DNA from: Chlorobiota bacterium
GTDB taxonomy: Bacteria; Bacteroidota; Ignavibacteria; SZUA-365; JAADGX01
Assembly: GCA_013152135.1 (NCBI GenBank)
Contig: JAADGX010000061.1
Coordinates: 1-12,046, forward strand
Reading direction: 5' to 3'
Length of the DNA stretch: 12,046 nucleotides
Positions 1 to 8,094 of the stretch are shown here, piece by piece; the first letter of the stretch is position 1; the number at the start of each line of letters is the position of its first letter. A program made the translations under genes and the position numbers. The notes under the pieces are model-generated. The model ran no database searches. It had not been told where the DNA came from and was given only the letters and a program-made list of their open reading frames with translations.

Positions 1-1476
1 CAACTGACGATCGACTTGAATTACCAGGCCATCGCCGAAGAGGAACTGCGGAAAGGCGTGCAGCGGGCGGGCGCGCGTGCCGGCATGTGTATCATCGTAC
101 AACCCAGGACCGGCGAGATTCTGTCCATGGCCAATTATCCCGTGGCCGATCCGAACAACAGCGCCAGTTACGATTCGATCGCCTGGAAAAACAGGAGTGT
201 CATCGACCAGTTCGATCCCGGTTCCACTTTCAAGATTGTTACAACTTCCGCTGCCATCGACCTCGGCTTGATGGATCGCAACGACAAGATCTACGCCGAA
301 GAAGGTGTCCTGACGCTCGAAGACGGCACGAAGGTGCGGGACGATCATCCGCTGGGAACGATTACCGTGGAAGAAGCACTGACGTATTCTTCCAACATCG
401 CCATGGTGAAATTGGCGAGAAAGATCGGCGCCAGGAAGATGTTTGAATACGCTCGTAATTTCGGGTTCGGGGTGCGTACCGGTATCGATCTTCCCGTCGA
501 GTACAGCGGCTCCTTGCCCACCCCGGCGAACTGGGATCCCACGACGCTTCCCCGCATCGCGTTCGGGTACGGCCTCAGCGCCACCGCCCTGCAGATCGCC
601 ATGGCGTACGCCGCCATAGCCAACAACGGCCTCTTGATGACGCCGTTCCTGGTGAAACGGCATCTTTCCCATGATCGCACCATTATCGAAGAGCGGACCT
701 CGGAGCCGAAACGCCAGGTCATCAAGCCCGAAACCGCCGCCATCATGAGAGAGATCCTGGAATCCGTGGTGTCGAAGGGTACCGGAAAGTCCGCGGCTAT
801 TTCCGGGATTCGTATCGGGGGCAAAACGGGCACTGCTCAAAAACTCATAAACGGTATGTACACGAACCAGAAGCACATCGCTTCTTTCGTTGGATTCTTT
901 CCCCTCGAAGACCCGCGCATCCTCATCCTCGTTGTTCTGGATGAACCGACGAACGGGTATTACGGAAGCGCGGTTGCCGCGCCGGTTTTTCGCCGTATCG
1001 CGTTGCGCTTGATCAACTCGACGACCGATTTCACCCGGACCCCGACACGGGAAACAGTGCTCAGGACGTCGTTGGATTTTCCGCTGCCGGATTATACCGG
1101 TATTCCGGCACGTGTGGGATTGAAATGGTTGCGCATGACCGGTTTGACCCCCGTTCTCTTTCAACCCCGCGAGATGATTTACAACACCGTTCCGGCGGCC
1201 GGATCAAAATGCGAACCGGGAATGGAAGTGCAGATCAACCGGCGGAATACCGGAACGGAGGCAGGCGGTGTCGTCATGCCGGACGTGACGGGGCTGCCGC
1301 TCCGGCAAGGGGTGAACGTGCTGTCCGCGGCAGGGCTCAAGGCGCGGATAACCGGAAGCGGGGTCATTCAAAACCAACGGCCCGAAGCGGGAAGCGCCGT
1401 GTGGAAGGGTGCAACATGCATGTTGAGAGCTTCGCCGGTGAATACGCCCCTGGCTGAATTTGTTCGCGTTCCCTGA
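1..1476 (+). CDS. ftsI: FtsI-type division transpeptidase (class B PBP) with two C-terminal PASTA domains, 5' end missing
   Basis: This is a class B penicillin-binding protein that crosslinks septal peptidoglycan in the periplasm with FtsW. The reading frame is open from base 1 and starts with Q-L-T-I-D-L, the usual entry to the transpeptidase domain, so the membrane anchor and pedestal domain lie upstream and 491 residues are visible. The catalytic motifs are intact: S-T-F-K at bases 223-234 (nucleophile Ser), S-S-N at 388-396 and K-T-G-T at 823-834. After the transpeptidase domain come two PASTA-like repeats, about bases 1078-1248 (starting F-P-L-P-D-Y-T-G) and 1273-1437 (starting V-M-P-D-V-T-G). 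The position directly before murE is the normal ftsI place. A SpoVD or PBP2x-like name is possible, but in this setting FtsI is the natural call. The stop lies 7 bases before the preferred murE start. Confidence 0.96.
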   Translation, partial: QLTIDLNYQAIAEEELRKGVQRAGARAGMCIIVQPRTGEILSMANYPVADPNNSASYDSIAWKNRSVIDQFDPGSTFKIVTTSAAIDLGLMDRNDKIYAEEGVLTLEDGTKVRDDHPLGTITVEEALTYSSNIAMVKLARKIGARKMFEYARNFGFGVRTGIDLPVEYSGSLPTPANWDPTTLPRIAFGYGLSATALQIAMAYAAIANNGLLMTPFLVKRHLSHDRTIIEERTSEPKRQVIKPETAAIMREILESVVSKGTGKSAAISGIRIGGKTGTAQKLINGMYTNQKHIASFVGFFPLEDPRILILVVLDEPTNGYYGSAVAAPVFRRIALRLINSTTDFTRTPTRETVLRTSLDFPLPDYTGIPARVGLKWLRMTGLTPVLFQPREMIYNTVPAAGSKCEPGMEVQINRRNTGTEAGGVVMPDVTGLPLRQGVNVLSAAGLKARITGSGVIQNQRPEAGSAVWKGATCMLRASPVNTPLAEFVRVP

Positions 1477-1483
1477 TGAAGAA

Positions 1484-3034
1484 ATGCTGAAGCCCGACAC
1501 GACATATGACAGAGCGCCAAAAAAGCTCTCCGATCTTCTCGCGGAGGTCCGGGTGACCCGGGTTGTCGGAGAGGCGGACGTGCTGATTCACGGCATTCGC
1601 ACGGACTCCCGCGAAGGCCGGCCGATGGACATGTTCGTGGCGGTGCGCGGTACGAGTGTCGATGGTCACAGCTATGTCCGGCAAGCCATAGAAACCGGTG
1701 CTTCCTCCGTTGTCGTCGCACGGGACCGGTACGAGCAGGAATTGAGATCCTGGTTGCAACCAGGTTACTTGGAACAGTATAACACCACCGTGATAGTGGT
1801 GGATGATACGCACACCGCCCTGGTGGCGTTCGCCGATGCGTTTTACGACAATCCCGGTTCCTCCCTCCGTCTTTCCGGCATAACAGGAACCAACGGGAAA
1901 ACCACCTCATCATACCTCCTTCGGAGCATTATTCATGCCTCCGGCAACAACGCGGGATTGATCGGAACGGTCGAGTACTGCATCGGCGATTCTTCTTACC
2001 CTTCCCAACTGACCACGCCCGACCCGGTTCAGCTCCGGATGCTTTTGGCCCGGATGCGTGACGCCGGCTGCTCGGACGTGGTCATGGAAGTGTCTTCACA
2101 CGCGCTCGACCAGGGACGAGTCGATGGTCTGACGTACGAGGTGTCCGTTTTCACGAACCTGACGCAGGATCACCTGGATTACCACCAGACGCGGACGCGT
2201 TACCTGGAAGCAAAACGACGCCTGTTCACGGAATACACCACCGGTACTGCCGTCCTGAATTTTGACGATCCGGCCACGGAGACGTTGCGGGCGGGACTGG
2301 ACATTCCCGTCGTGGGGTACGGTTTCTCGCCGGAGGCCGACGTCCGAATATCGCGCCTTTCAATCTCCGAGACGGGAAACGCTATTCACCTGGAAGCTCT
2401 CGGTAACGAGGTTGATATCTCTTCACCGCTCATCGGACGATTCAACGCGTATAACGTAGCGGCAGCCTTCGCGGCTGGTTTGATGCTCGATATCCCCTCA
2501 CTGGACATCGTTCGCGGCATTGAGTCGCTATCGCGGGTGCCCGGTCGTTTCGACCGCGTGACGTCACCTGACGGTGTCAGCGTATTCATCGATTATTCGC
2601 ACACTCCCGATGCGCTGAAAAACGCGCTCCTGACACTTCGGGAAATCCGCGACACACTTCATCCAGGCGCCAAAATCATCACCGTCTTTGGTTGCGGAGG
2701 CGACCGGGACCGTGAAAAGCGGCCCGCCATGGGCGCCATCGCGACTGAGCTCAGTGATCTCGTCCTTGTCACGTCCGACAATCCTCGCACGGAAGATCCG
2801 GATGCCATCATCGCCGACATTCTTGGCGGCATTCACGATCGAAGCAACGTCATGATTGATCGGGATCGCAGAGCCGCCATTCGGACAGCGATACAGCGCG
2901 CGCGCCCCGGCGATCTTGTACTGGTGGCAGGCAAGGGACACGAGGATTACCAGATCCTTGGTGCCGAGCGGATCCACTTCAGCGATCACGAAGTGGTGCA
3001 GGAAGCCTTTGAACAACGGGAGAACGGTTCATGA
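1484..3034 (+). CDS. murE: UDP-MurNAc-L-Ala-D-Glu:meso-diaminopimelate ligase MurE
   Basis: This cytoplasmic ATP-dependent Mur ligase adds the third residue of the stem peptide. Counting from the ATG at 1484 it has 516 residues. The ATP loop G-T-N-G-K-T-T is at residues 135-141, the probable carbamylated Lys is K244 in Y-L-E-A-K-R-R, and the D-N-P-R motif at 432-435 is the signature of meso-DAP rather than L-Lys enzymes. G-K-G-H-E-D-Y at 483-489 supplies further DAP contacts known from the E. coli enzyme. The start is uncertain. A TTG at 1460 in the same frame would add eight residues and overlap ftsI by 17 bases. The ATG is preferred because it is a stronger start codon and leaves a short leader before the usual L-S-D-L-L opening of MurE. 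Neither start has a good Shine-Dalgarno sequence. The 3' end overlaps murF as ATGA. Confidence 0.96.
   Translation: MLKPDTTYDRAPKKLSDLLAEVRVTRVVGEADVLIHGIRTDSREGRPMDMFVAVRGTSVDGHSYVRQAIETGASSVVVARDRYEQELRSWLQPGYLEQYNTTVIVVDDTHTALVAFADAFYDNPGSSLRLSGITGTNGKTTSSYLLRSIIHASGNNAGLIGTVEYCIGDSSYPSQLTTPDPVQLRMLLARMRDAGCSDVVMEVSSHALDQGRVDGLTYEVSVFTNLTQDHLDYHQTRTRYLEAKRRLFTEYTTGTAVLNFDDPATETLRAGLDIPVVGYGFSPEADVRISRLSISETGNAIHLEALGNEVDISSPLIGRFNAYNVAAAFAAGLMLDIPSLDIVRGIESLSRVPGRFDRVTSPDGVSVFIDYSHTPDALKNALLTLREIRDTLHPGAKIITVFGCGGDRDREKRPAMGAIATELSDLVLVTSDNPRTEDPDAIIADILGGIHDRSNVMIDRDRRAAIRTAIQRARPGDLVLVAGKGHEDYQILGAERIHFSDHEVVQEAFEQRENGS
1749..1801 (+). repeat. Two adjacent inverted repeats inside murE
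   Basis: A perfect 16-base palindrome, CCTGGTTGCAACCAGG, occupies 1749-1764. It is followed 18 bases later by a second inverted repeat with six-base arms, CACCAC at 1783-1788 and GTGGTG at 1796-1801, and a seven-base loop. Both lie in coding sequence of the N-terminal domain of MurE. The pattern is exact, but a function is not shown. Confidence 0.6.
3018..3023 (+). promoter_or_regulatory. Ribosome binding site of murF
   Basis: The bases GGGAGA end seven bases before the murF ATG at 3031. This is one of the better Shine-Dalgarno matches in the window. It lies inside the end of murE and supports the start that overlaps the murE stop as ATGA. Confidence 0.6.
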
Positions 3035-4440
3035 CCGGATTCCGCATAGCAGACTTGTTACAAACCGAATACCTCTTCGAATTGAACTTGAGCGGTAACC
3101 GCCGCCAATTGTTGAATTTCGTATCCACGGATACACGGACCTTGAAACCCGGCGCGGTGTTCATTGCTCTTCGGGGCGAAAAATACGACGCTCACGAATT
3201 CGTACAAGACGCGTTGAAGAAAGGAGCCCGCGCAATCGTTGTTGAAGAGGCGTGGTACGAGGCTCATAAAAAGCAGGCGAAAAAATATCCCCTTCTCGTG
3301 GTGAAAGACACGTTCGAGTATTTCACGTCGTTCGCCTATTTCTATCGCAAGAGATTCGACTGCCCCATCATCGCGGTGACGGGCAGCAACGGCAAGACGA
3401 CAACGAAGGAACTTCTGACCTGCATCCTGAAAAAACGCTACCGCGTCAACGCCACGATCGATAACCAGAACAACCACATTGGTGTGCCGCTGACGCTTTT
3501 TCGTCTCAGTCCTTCGCACAACATCTGCGTTCTGGAAATGGGAACGAATCAACCCGGTGACATCGCTCATTTGGCGAGGATTGCCGTGCCTTCCCACGCT
3601 CTTATCACCAATATCGGAAAGGCACACCTGGCGGGGTTGAAAGACCGTGAATCGATCGCCGAGGAAAAGGGGGCGTTGTTCCGTTCCGTTCCGCCGCACG
3701 GCCTGCTGTTCTGGAACAAGGATGAACCCCTGCTACGAAAGTACACGAAGGGCAAACGCGTCGTGACGTACGCGTTTCATCACAAGGCGGATGTCCAATG
3801 CCTTAGAACAACGGTCGATGACAAGGGATGCGTGGAAATGGAAATCCAGGCGGAAAAATATTACAGTCGCCCGTTTACGATTAAGCCGGGAATACCCGGG
3901 ATGGCCGCCGCACAAAACGCTCTGGCGGTTTTGACGGTAGCTCTGGCGTTTCGGGTTCCACTGCGGGATATCCGGGAGCAGATCAGCAAGTTTCGCGGCT
4001 TCTCACGGCGGTTGGAGATCAAGCGCGTGAACGGTATCACTGTCATTGATGATGCGTATAACGCCAACCCGGATTCCGTGCGCGCCGCCGTGGATGTTTT
4101 GAAGGATATGAAAACGAAGGGGCGCAAGATCCTGGTGCTCGGTGACATGCTCGAGTTAGGTAAGAGCAGCGCCGCTGAGCACCAGGAGGTAGGGGAGATG
4201 TTGGTGGAGATGGGATTCGAGTATCTCTTCACATTCGGACGTGACGCCAGGCGCATTTCCGACGTTATGAAAACCCGGGCGGAGTTCGCGAAGCACTATA
4301 CGGACAAGGAGAAGCTTTGCGCTGATGTACGCGACTTTGTCGCCCGCGGCGACGCCGTTCTTGTAAAAGGTTCAAACGCGATGCAGATGGATGAAGTTGT
4401 CGCCGCGCTGGTCGAAAAATCTCCGCGGGGGAAAGCGTAA
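3031..4440 (+). CDS. murF: UDP-MurNAc-tripeptide:D-alanyl-D-alanine ligase MurF
   Basis: MurF is the cytoplasmic Mur ligase that adds D-Ala-D-Ala and completes the UDP-MurNAc-pentapeptide. It has 469 residues, a normal length. The N-terminal MurE/F-type domain includes S-T-D-T-R near residue 31 and G-A-V-F-I-A-L-R-G shortly after. The ATP loop G-S-N-G-K-T-T starts at residue 118 with Lys122. It is followed by N-Q-N-N-H-I-G-V-P, the MurF form of the N-x-N-N-x-x-G-x-P segment, and by the E-M-G-T-N-Q-P-G-D-I segment. The C-terminal domain carries D-A-Y-N-A-N-P at 341-347, which is typical of MurF. The start shares ATGA with the murE stop and has a GGGAGA site ahead of it, so translation is probably coupled. 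The D-Ala-D-Ala ligase that makes its substrate is not encoded in the window. Confidence 0.97.
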   Translation: MTGFRIADLLQTEYLFELNLSGNRRQLLNFVSTDTRTLKPGAVFIALRGEKYDAHEFVQDALKKGARAIVVEEAWYEAHKKQAKKYPLLVVKDTFEYFTSFAYFYRKRFDCPIIAVTGSNGKTTTKELLTCILKKRYRVNATIDNQNNHIGVPLTLFRLSPSHNICVLEMGTNQPGDIAHLARIAVPSHALITNIGKAHLAGLKDRESIAEEKGALFRSVPPHGLLFWNKDEPLLRKYTKGKRVVTYAFHHKADVQCLRTTVDDKGCVEMEIQAEKYYSRPFTIKPGIPGMAAAQNALAVLTVALAFRVPLRDIREQISKFRGFSRRLEIKRVNGITVIDDAYNANPDSVRAAVDVLKDMKTKGRKILVLGDMLELGKSSAAEHQEVGEMLVEMGFEYLFTFGRDARRISDVMKTRAEFAKHYTDKEKLCADVRDFVARGDAVLVKGSNAMQMDEVVAALVEKSPRGKA

Positions 4441-5549
4441 TGTTATACTATCTCTTTGATTATTTGAATGTGCAATACAGTCCGCCGGGGTTCGACGTTT
4501 TCCGGTTCATCTCGTTCCGCGCGGCGGCGGCGGCAATCTCGGCCTTGTTGATAACATGGATTGTCGGCCCCAGGATCCTCCGGATCCTGAAACGCCGACA
4601 AATCGGAGAAACGGCCAAGATGGAAGCGCCCGCCGGTCACCAGGCCAAAGCGGGAACGCCGACCATGGGCGGTTTGATCATTCTCTGCGCCATTTTGATT
4701 CCGGTGCTGTTGTGGGCCCCCATAAAAGAGACATACGTCTGGCTGATTCTCATCACGACTTTTGGGATGGGAGTCGTCGGATGGGTGGATGATTACCTTA
4801 AGGTCATCAAGCATTATCCGAAAGGATTGATTGGAGAATACAAGATCATCGGCCAGGTGGTCGTCGGGTTACTGGTGGGCAGTATTATTTATTTTTCACC
4901 GGAATTCGCTCCCTATAACTCGATCACGACCGTTCCGTTTTTCAAGAACGTGAACTTCGATTTCGGGATCTTCTACGTGCCCATGGTTGTCTTCGTTGTC
5001 GTCGCAACTTCCAACGCGGTGAACCTGACCGATGGTTTGGACGGCCTGGCTGTTGGAACGATTGCAATCTCGTTTCTCTCGCTGGCGGTTATCAGTTGGG
5101 TGGGTGGCAACAAGATCGCCGCCAATTATCTCAACATTATGTACCTGCCCGGCAGCCAGGAGTTGGCGGTATTTTCAGCCGCCGTTGTCGGGGCGTCCCT
5201 CGGGTTCCTGTGGTACAATTCGCACCCGGCGGAGGTGTTCATGGGCGACACGGGATCGTTGGCGCTCGGTGGCGCGCTTGGAGTAACGGCGGTGCTTGTG
5301 AAAAAAGAGCTTCTTCTGCCTGTCCTGGGCGGAATCTTTCTCGCGGAAACGTTGTCGGTCTTGATCCAGAAGACGTATTTCAAGTACACAAAAAAGAAAC
5401 ACGGTGTTGGACGCAGGGTGTTTCGCATGGCGCCCATTCACCATCACTTTGAATTGCTTGGCTGGGCGGAGCCCAAGATCGTCATGCGGTTTTACATCAT
5501 CGCTGTCATCTTGGCGATCCTCAGCTTGGCATCATTCAAAATCCGGTAA
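4440..5549 (+). CDS. mraY: Phospho-N-acetylmuramoyl-pentapeptide transferase MraY
   Basis: This integral membrane enzyme transfers phospho-MurNAc-pentapeptide from UDP to undecaprenyl phosphate, giving lipid I. It has 369 residues and many hydrophobic segments, consistent with the ten-helix MraY fold. Visible family motifs are T-M-G-G early in the chain, the Mg-binding Asp pair D117-D118 in W-V-D-D-Y-L-K, N-A-V-N-L-T-D-G-L-D-G at 192-202, M-G-D-T-G-S with Asp270, and the cytoplasmic triple His at 334-336 in P-I-H-H-H-F-E. The aspartates correspond to catalytic residues described for Aquifex MraY. The ATG uses the last base of the murF stop (TAATG), and a GGGGGAAA stretch at 4427-4434 may serve as ribosome binding site. 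Confidence 0.98.
   Translation: MLYYLFDYLNVQYSPPGFDVFRFISFRAAAAAISALLITWIVGPRILRILKRRQIGETAKMEAPAGHQAKAGTPTMGGLIILCAILIPVLLWAPIKETYVWLILITTFGMGVVGWVDDYLKVIKHYPKGLIGEYKIIGQVVVGLLVGSIIYFSPEFAPYNSITTVPFFKNVNFDFGIFYVPMVVFVVVATSNAVNLTDGLDGLAVGTIAISFLSLAVISWVGGNKIAANYLNIMYLPGSQELAVFSAAVVGASLGFLWYNSHPAEVFMGDTGSLALGGALGVTAVLVKKELLLPVLGGIFLAETLSVLIQKTYFKYTKKKHGVGRRVFRMAPIHHHFELLGWAEPKIVMRFYIIAVILAILSLASFKIR
4571..4589 (+). repeat. Hairpin-forming inverted repeat early in mraY
   Basis: Eight-base perfect arms, CAGGATCC at 4571-4578 and GGATCCTG at 4582-4589, flank a three-base loop, about 130 bases into mraY. No T-run follows, so it is not an intrinsic terminator. It may be a chance product of coding sequence. 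Confidence 0.5.
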
Positions 5550-5550
5550 T

Positions 5551-6945
5551 ATGTCACAAGGCGTTTCAAATACTCTTTCATTGCGGAATCAGCGGTGGAC
5601 AGTCCTGGGAGCTGCTCGCAGCGGCCTTGCGGCGGCGGAATTACTTGCCGCGCGCGGCGCGGACGTCTTTGTAAGCGACCGGGCACCCGAGGAAACGATG
5701 GCGGAACAAAAACGCGTGCTGGAGAAGCTGGGAATCGCCTGTGAGTTCGGCCGGCATTCGGAAAAAGTGTTTGAATGCGACGCGATGGTGATCAGCCCGG
5801 GTATTCCATCGGATGCGCCGGTGGTGCGGGCCGCCGTTGCCAAGGGCCTTTCCGTGATATCCGAGCTCGAACTCGCCTCAAGGTTCTGTGCGGCGCCGAT
5901 TATCGCGGTCACCGGAACGAACGGGAAAACCACCACCACCGTTCTCATCGGCGAACTGCTGCGACGCGTACACGACGACGTAATCGTTGCAGGCAACATC
6001 GGATTGCCGTTTGCCAAAGCGGTCATGCGAGCGCCGAATGCCGGGTACGCCGTGCTCGAAGTCAGCAGTTTCCAACTGGATCACGTCGAGACATTCCATC
6101 CGCACATCGCCGTCATAACCAACATTACGCCCGATCATCTCGGCCGGTACGGCATGGATTTCGACAGGTACCTGGCCTCGAAACAACGCATTTGCACGAA
6201 TCAGGGACGGGAAGATTTCGTCGTCTTCAACGCCGATGATGAGGCGACGCTCGAGGCGGTGGGACGGTGCGTGGAGCCGGCGACGATCGGGTTCAGTTCA
6301 TCCCGGGTGTTGACCGAGGGTGCTTTTATCCGTGGCGACCAGCTGGTGCTTAAGGTACGGGAACGGGAATACGAAATCGTTCACAGGGCGGATTTGCACG
6401 TTCCAGGCCGGCATAACGTCGAAAACGTCCTGGCCGCGGCCACGGCGGCGTTTCTTGCCGGGGTTCCCGTCGGGGACATTCAGCAGGGATGTGCGGCGTT
6501 CAGGGGAGTTCCGCATCGAATGGAAAACGTGCGGACGATCGATGGAGTGGATTATGTGAACGATTCGAAGGCAACCAACGTGGCATCCGTCGTTGTCGCC
6601 CTGGAAAGCTACGCGCGGCCGATTATCCTGATTGCGGGGGGCGAAGACAAGGGAAGTTCGTACGAGCCGATGCGTCCGCTGGTCAAAGAGAAAGTGAAGG
6701 CGATGATAGTACTGGGTGAAGCCGCGCCGCGGATTGCGGATGCGTTTCAGGATGTTACGCGCATTGTCCGCGTGAAAGACCTTGGCGAAGCGGTGCGCAC
6801 GGCACGCTCGCTGGCGGTTCACGGCGACGTGGTTCTCCTGTCCCCCGCTTGTGCCAGCTTCGATATGTTCGACAACTTCGAACACCGTGGCGACGTGTTT
6901 CGCGAGGAGGTTCGGGCGCTACAACCGCAGAAGGTGGAAGCATGA
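5551..6945 (+). CDS. murD: UDP-MurNAc-L-alanine:D-glutamate ligase MurD
   Basis: MurD is the cytoplasmic Mur ligase that adds D-Glu as second residue of the stem peptide. It has 464 residues from the ATG one base after the mraY stop. The N-terminal Rossmann-type domain shows V-L-G-A-A-R-S-G. The ATP loop G-T-N-G-K-T-T starts at residue 122 with Lys126, the probable carbamylated Lys is K211 in L-A-S-K-Q-R-I, and N-D-S-K-A-T-N begins at residue 337, followed by G-G-E-D-K-G. The C-terminal S-P-A-C-A-S-F-D-M-F-D-N-F segment is characteristic of MurD. The frame stays open upstream into mraY, but that extension has no MurD similarity. There is no convincing Shine-Dalgarno sequence, so reinitiation after mraY translation is likely. 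Confidence 0.97.
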   Translation: MSQGVSNTLSLRNQRWTVLGAARSGLAAAELLAARGADVFVSDRAPEETMAEQKRVLEKLGIACEFGRHSEKVFECDAMVISPGIPSDAPVVRAAVAKGLSVISELELASRFCAAPIIAVTGTNGKTTTTVLIGELLRRVHDDVIVAGNIGLPFAKAVMRAPNAGYAVLEVSSFQLDHVETFHPHIAVITNITPDHLGRYGMDFDRYLASKQRICTNQGREDFVVFNADDEATLEAVGRCVEPATIGFSSSRVLTEGAFIRGDQLVLKVREREYEIVHRADLHVPGRHNVENVLAAATAAFLAGVPVGDIQQGCAAFRGVPHRMENVRTIDGVDYVNDSKATNVASVVVALESYARPIILIAGGEDKGSSYEPMRPLVKEKVKAMIVLGEAAPRIADAFQDVTRIVRVKDLGEAVRTARSLAVHGDVVLLSPACASFDMFDNFEHRGDVFREEVRALQPQKVEA

Positions 6946-8093
6946 ACATGCAGAGAGCCGGATATATCGACATCTACCTGTTCATCGCGGTGCTGGCGAT
7001 CATGCTGTTCAGTGTGGGGCTCGTATACAGTGCCAGCTCGGCCCGCTTTGCCGACACGTTGCTCCAGCAACACACCATCAGGGTGGTTGCGGGCATAATT
7101 GCTCTCATGCTCGGCACCCTTATTGATTATCACGTCTATCAACGCATCAGTCGGTATTTGATGATCGGCGGCGTTATTCTTCTCGCTCTTGTCCTGGTAC
7201 CCGGTCTCGGGGTCAGTTACAAAGGCGCTACGCGGTGGCTGGATCTTGGAATAGAATTTCAACCCTCGGAATACGTGAAGTACGCGCTTGCCATCCACAT
7301 CAGCGCGTTGCTGGCGCAGAAGCAGGAATACATCCGGGATTTCAAAAACGGTGTTCTACCCATCCTGCTTTGGAGCATCATCGTCGCGGCCTTGATTTTC
7401 CGACAGCCGAATTTCAGTACTGGTACCATCCTTTTAATGTTCACGCTTATCATGCTCTTTGTCGGTCGCACGGATTTGCGCCACCTGGCGGGGATCGTGT
7501 TCGCGGGCGTTCCCGTACTGATTGCCCTGATGTTGACGGGTGGTTACCGCAAAGCACGGTTGATGAGTTTCCTCGGGTTGAGTGACGGTTCTCAACTGGT
7601 GGAAAAAGCGCGGTATCAGATCGAGCAGGCAGTAATAGCTTTTGGATCGGGTGGGCTATGGGGTGTCGGCATGGGACAAAGCCAACAAAAGGAGTTCTTC
7701 CTCCCGGAACCGACAGGCGACTTTATCTTTGCCATCGCGGGAGAGGAGTACGGGTTTATCGGTGTAACCCTCATTCTGGCGGTATTCATCTTGATCCTCT
7801 TTCGTGGGCTGAAAATCGCCAGGCAGGCACCGGACGATTTCGGACGCTACCTGGCATTTGGCATTACGACCATGATTTCCATGTTCGCCGTGGTCAATGT
7901 TGTTGTGACCAGCGGTTTGGCTCCGACGACGGGGCTGCCCATGCCGTTTATCAGTTACGGTGGTACGGCAATTTTATTCAACGCTTTTGCGGTTGGGATC
8001 CTGCTGAACATCTCCATGTTCACGAGGATCAGGCCGCGGAAACATATCGCAGCCGAGCCTGATTCTTTACAAGCCGGCACGGTAATGAAATGA
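6942..8093 (+). CDS. ftsW: Septal peptidoglycan glycosyltransferase FtsW (SEDS family)
   Basis: FtsW is a polytopic SEDS protein that polymerises lipid II at the septum with FtsI. It has 383 residues with about ten hydrophobic segments; the first spans roughly residues 8-29. Family motifs are G-A-T-R-W with Q-P-S-E at 107-110, G-S-G-G-L-W-G-V-G-M-G-Q-S, the extracellular L-P-E-P-T-G-D-F-I-F with Asp260 at the position of the proposed catalytic Asp, and G-L-P-M-P-F-I-S-Y-G-G near the C-terminus. The start at 6942 overlaps the murD stop as ATGA with GGTGG at 6933-6937 just ahead; an ATG two codons later (6948) is better spaced from that site and equally possible. The segment Q-P-N-F-S-T at 155-160 replaces the commoner P-D-F-G-T. 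RodA is less likely given the dcw position. Confidence 0.95.
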   Translation: MNMQRAGYIDIYLFIAVLAIMLFSVGLVYSASSARFADTLLQQHTIRVVAGIIALMLGTLIDYHVYQRISRYLMIGGVILLALVLVPGLGVSYKGATRWLDLGIEFQPSEYVKYALAIHISALLAQKQEYIRDFKNGVLPILLWSIIVAALIFRQPNFSTGTILLMFTLIMLFVGRTDLRHLAGIVFAGVPVLIALMLTGGYRKARLMSFLGLSDGSQLVEKARYQIEQAVIAFGSGGLWGVGMGQSQQKEFFLPEPTGDFIFAIAGEEYGFIGVTLILAVFILILFRGLKIARQAPDDFGRYLAFGITTMISMFAVVNVVVTSGLAPTTGLPMPFISYGGTAILFNAFAVGILLNISMFTRIRPRKHIAAEPDSLQAGTVMK

Positions 8094-8094
8094 C

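Noticed and set aside
16..18. TTG at base 16 as a start for ftsI.
   Set aside because: The frame is open to base 1 and the five residues before it continue the conserved transpeptidase entry, so the gene starts outside the window.
3058..3699. Minus-strand frame of 213 codons opposite murF.
   Set aside because: The plus strand carries all MurF motifs across this stretch; the antisense translation shows no family pattern and no start context.
4521..4535. Short GCG trinucleotide repeat in mraY.
   Set aside because: It is four GCG codons and a GCA giving an alanine run in a hydrophobic segment, and is too short to be a repeat element.
5404..5550. Upstream extension of the murD frame into mraY.
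   Set aside because: The extension overlaps the conserved MraY C-terminus (His triple motif) and adds 49 residues without MurD character. The ATG at 5551, one base after the mraY stop, gives a normal MurD N-terminus.
6849..6941. Upstream extension of the ftsW frame into murD.
   Set aside because: It overlaps the conserved C-terminus of MurD. The ATG at 6942 forms an ATGA junction and leads directly into the first membrane helix.
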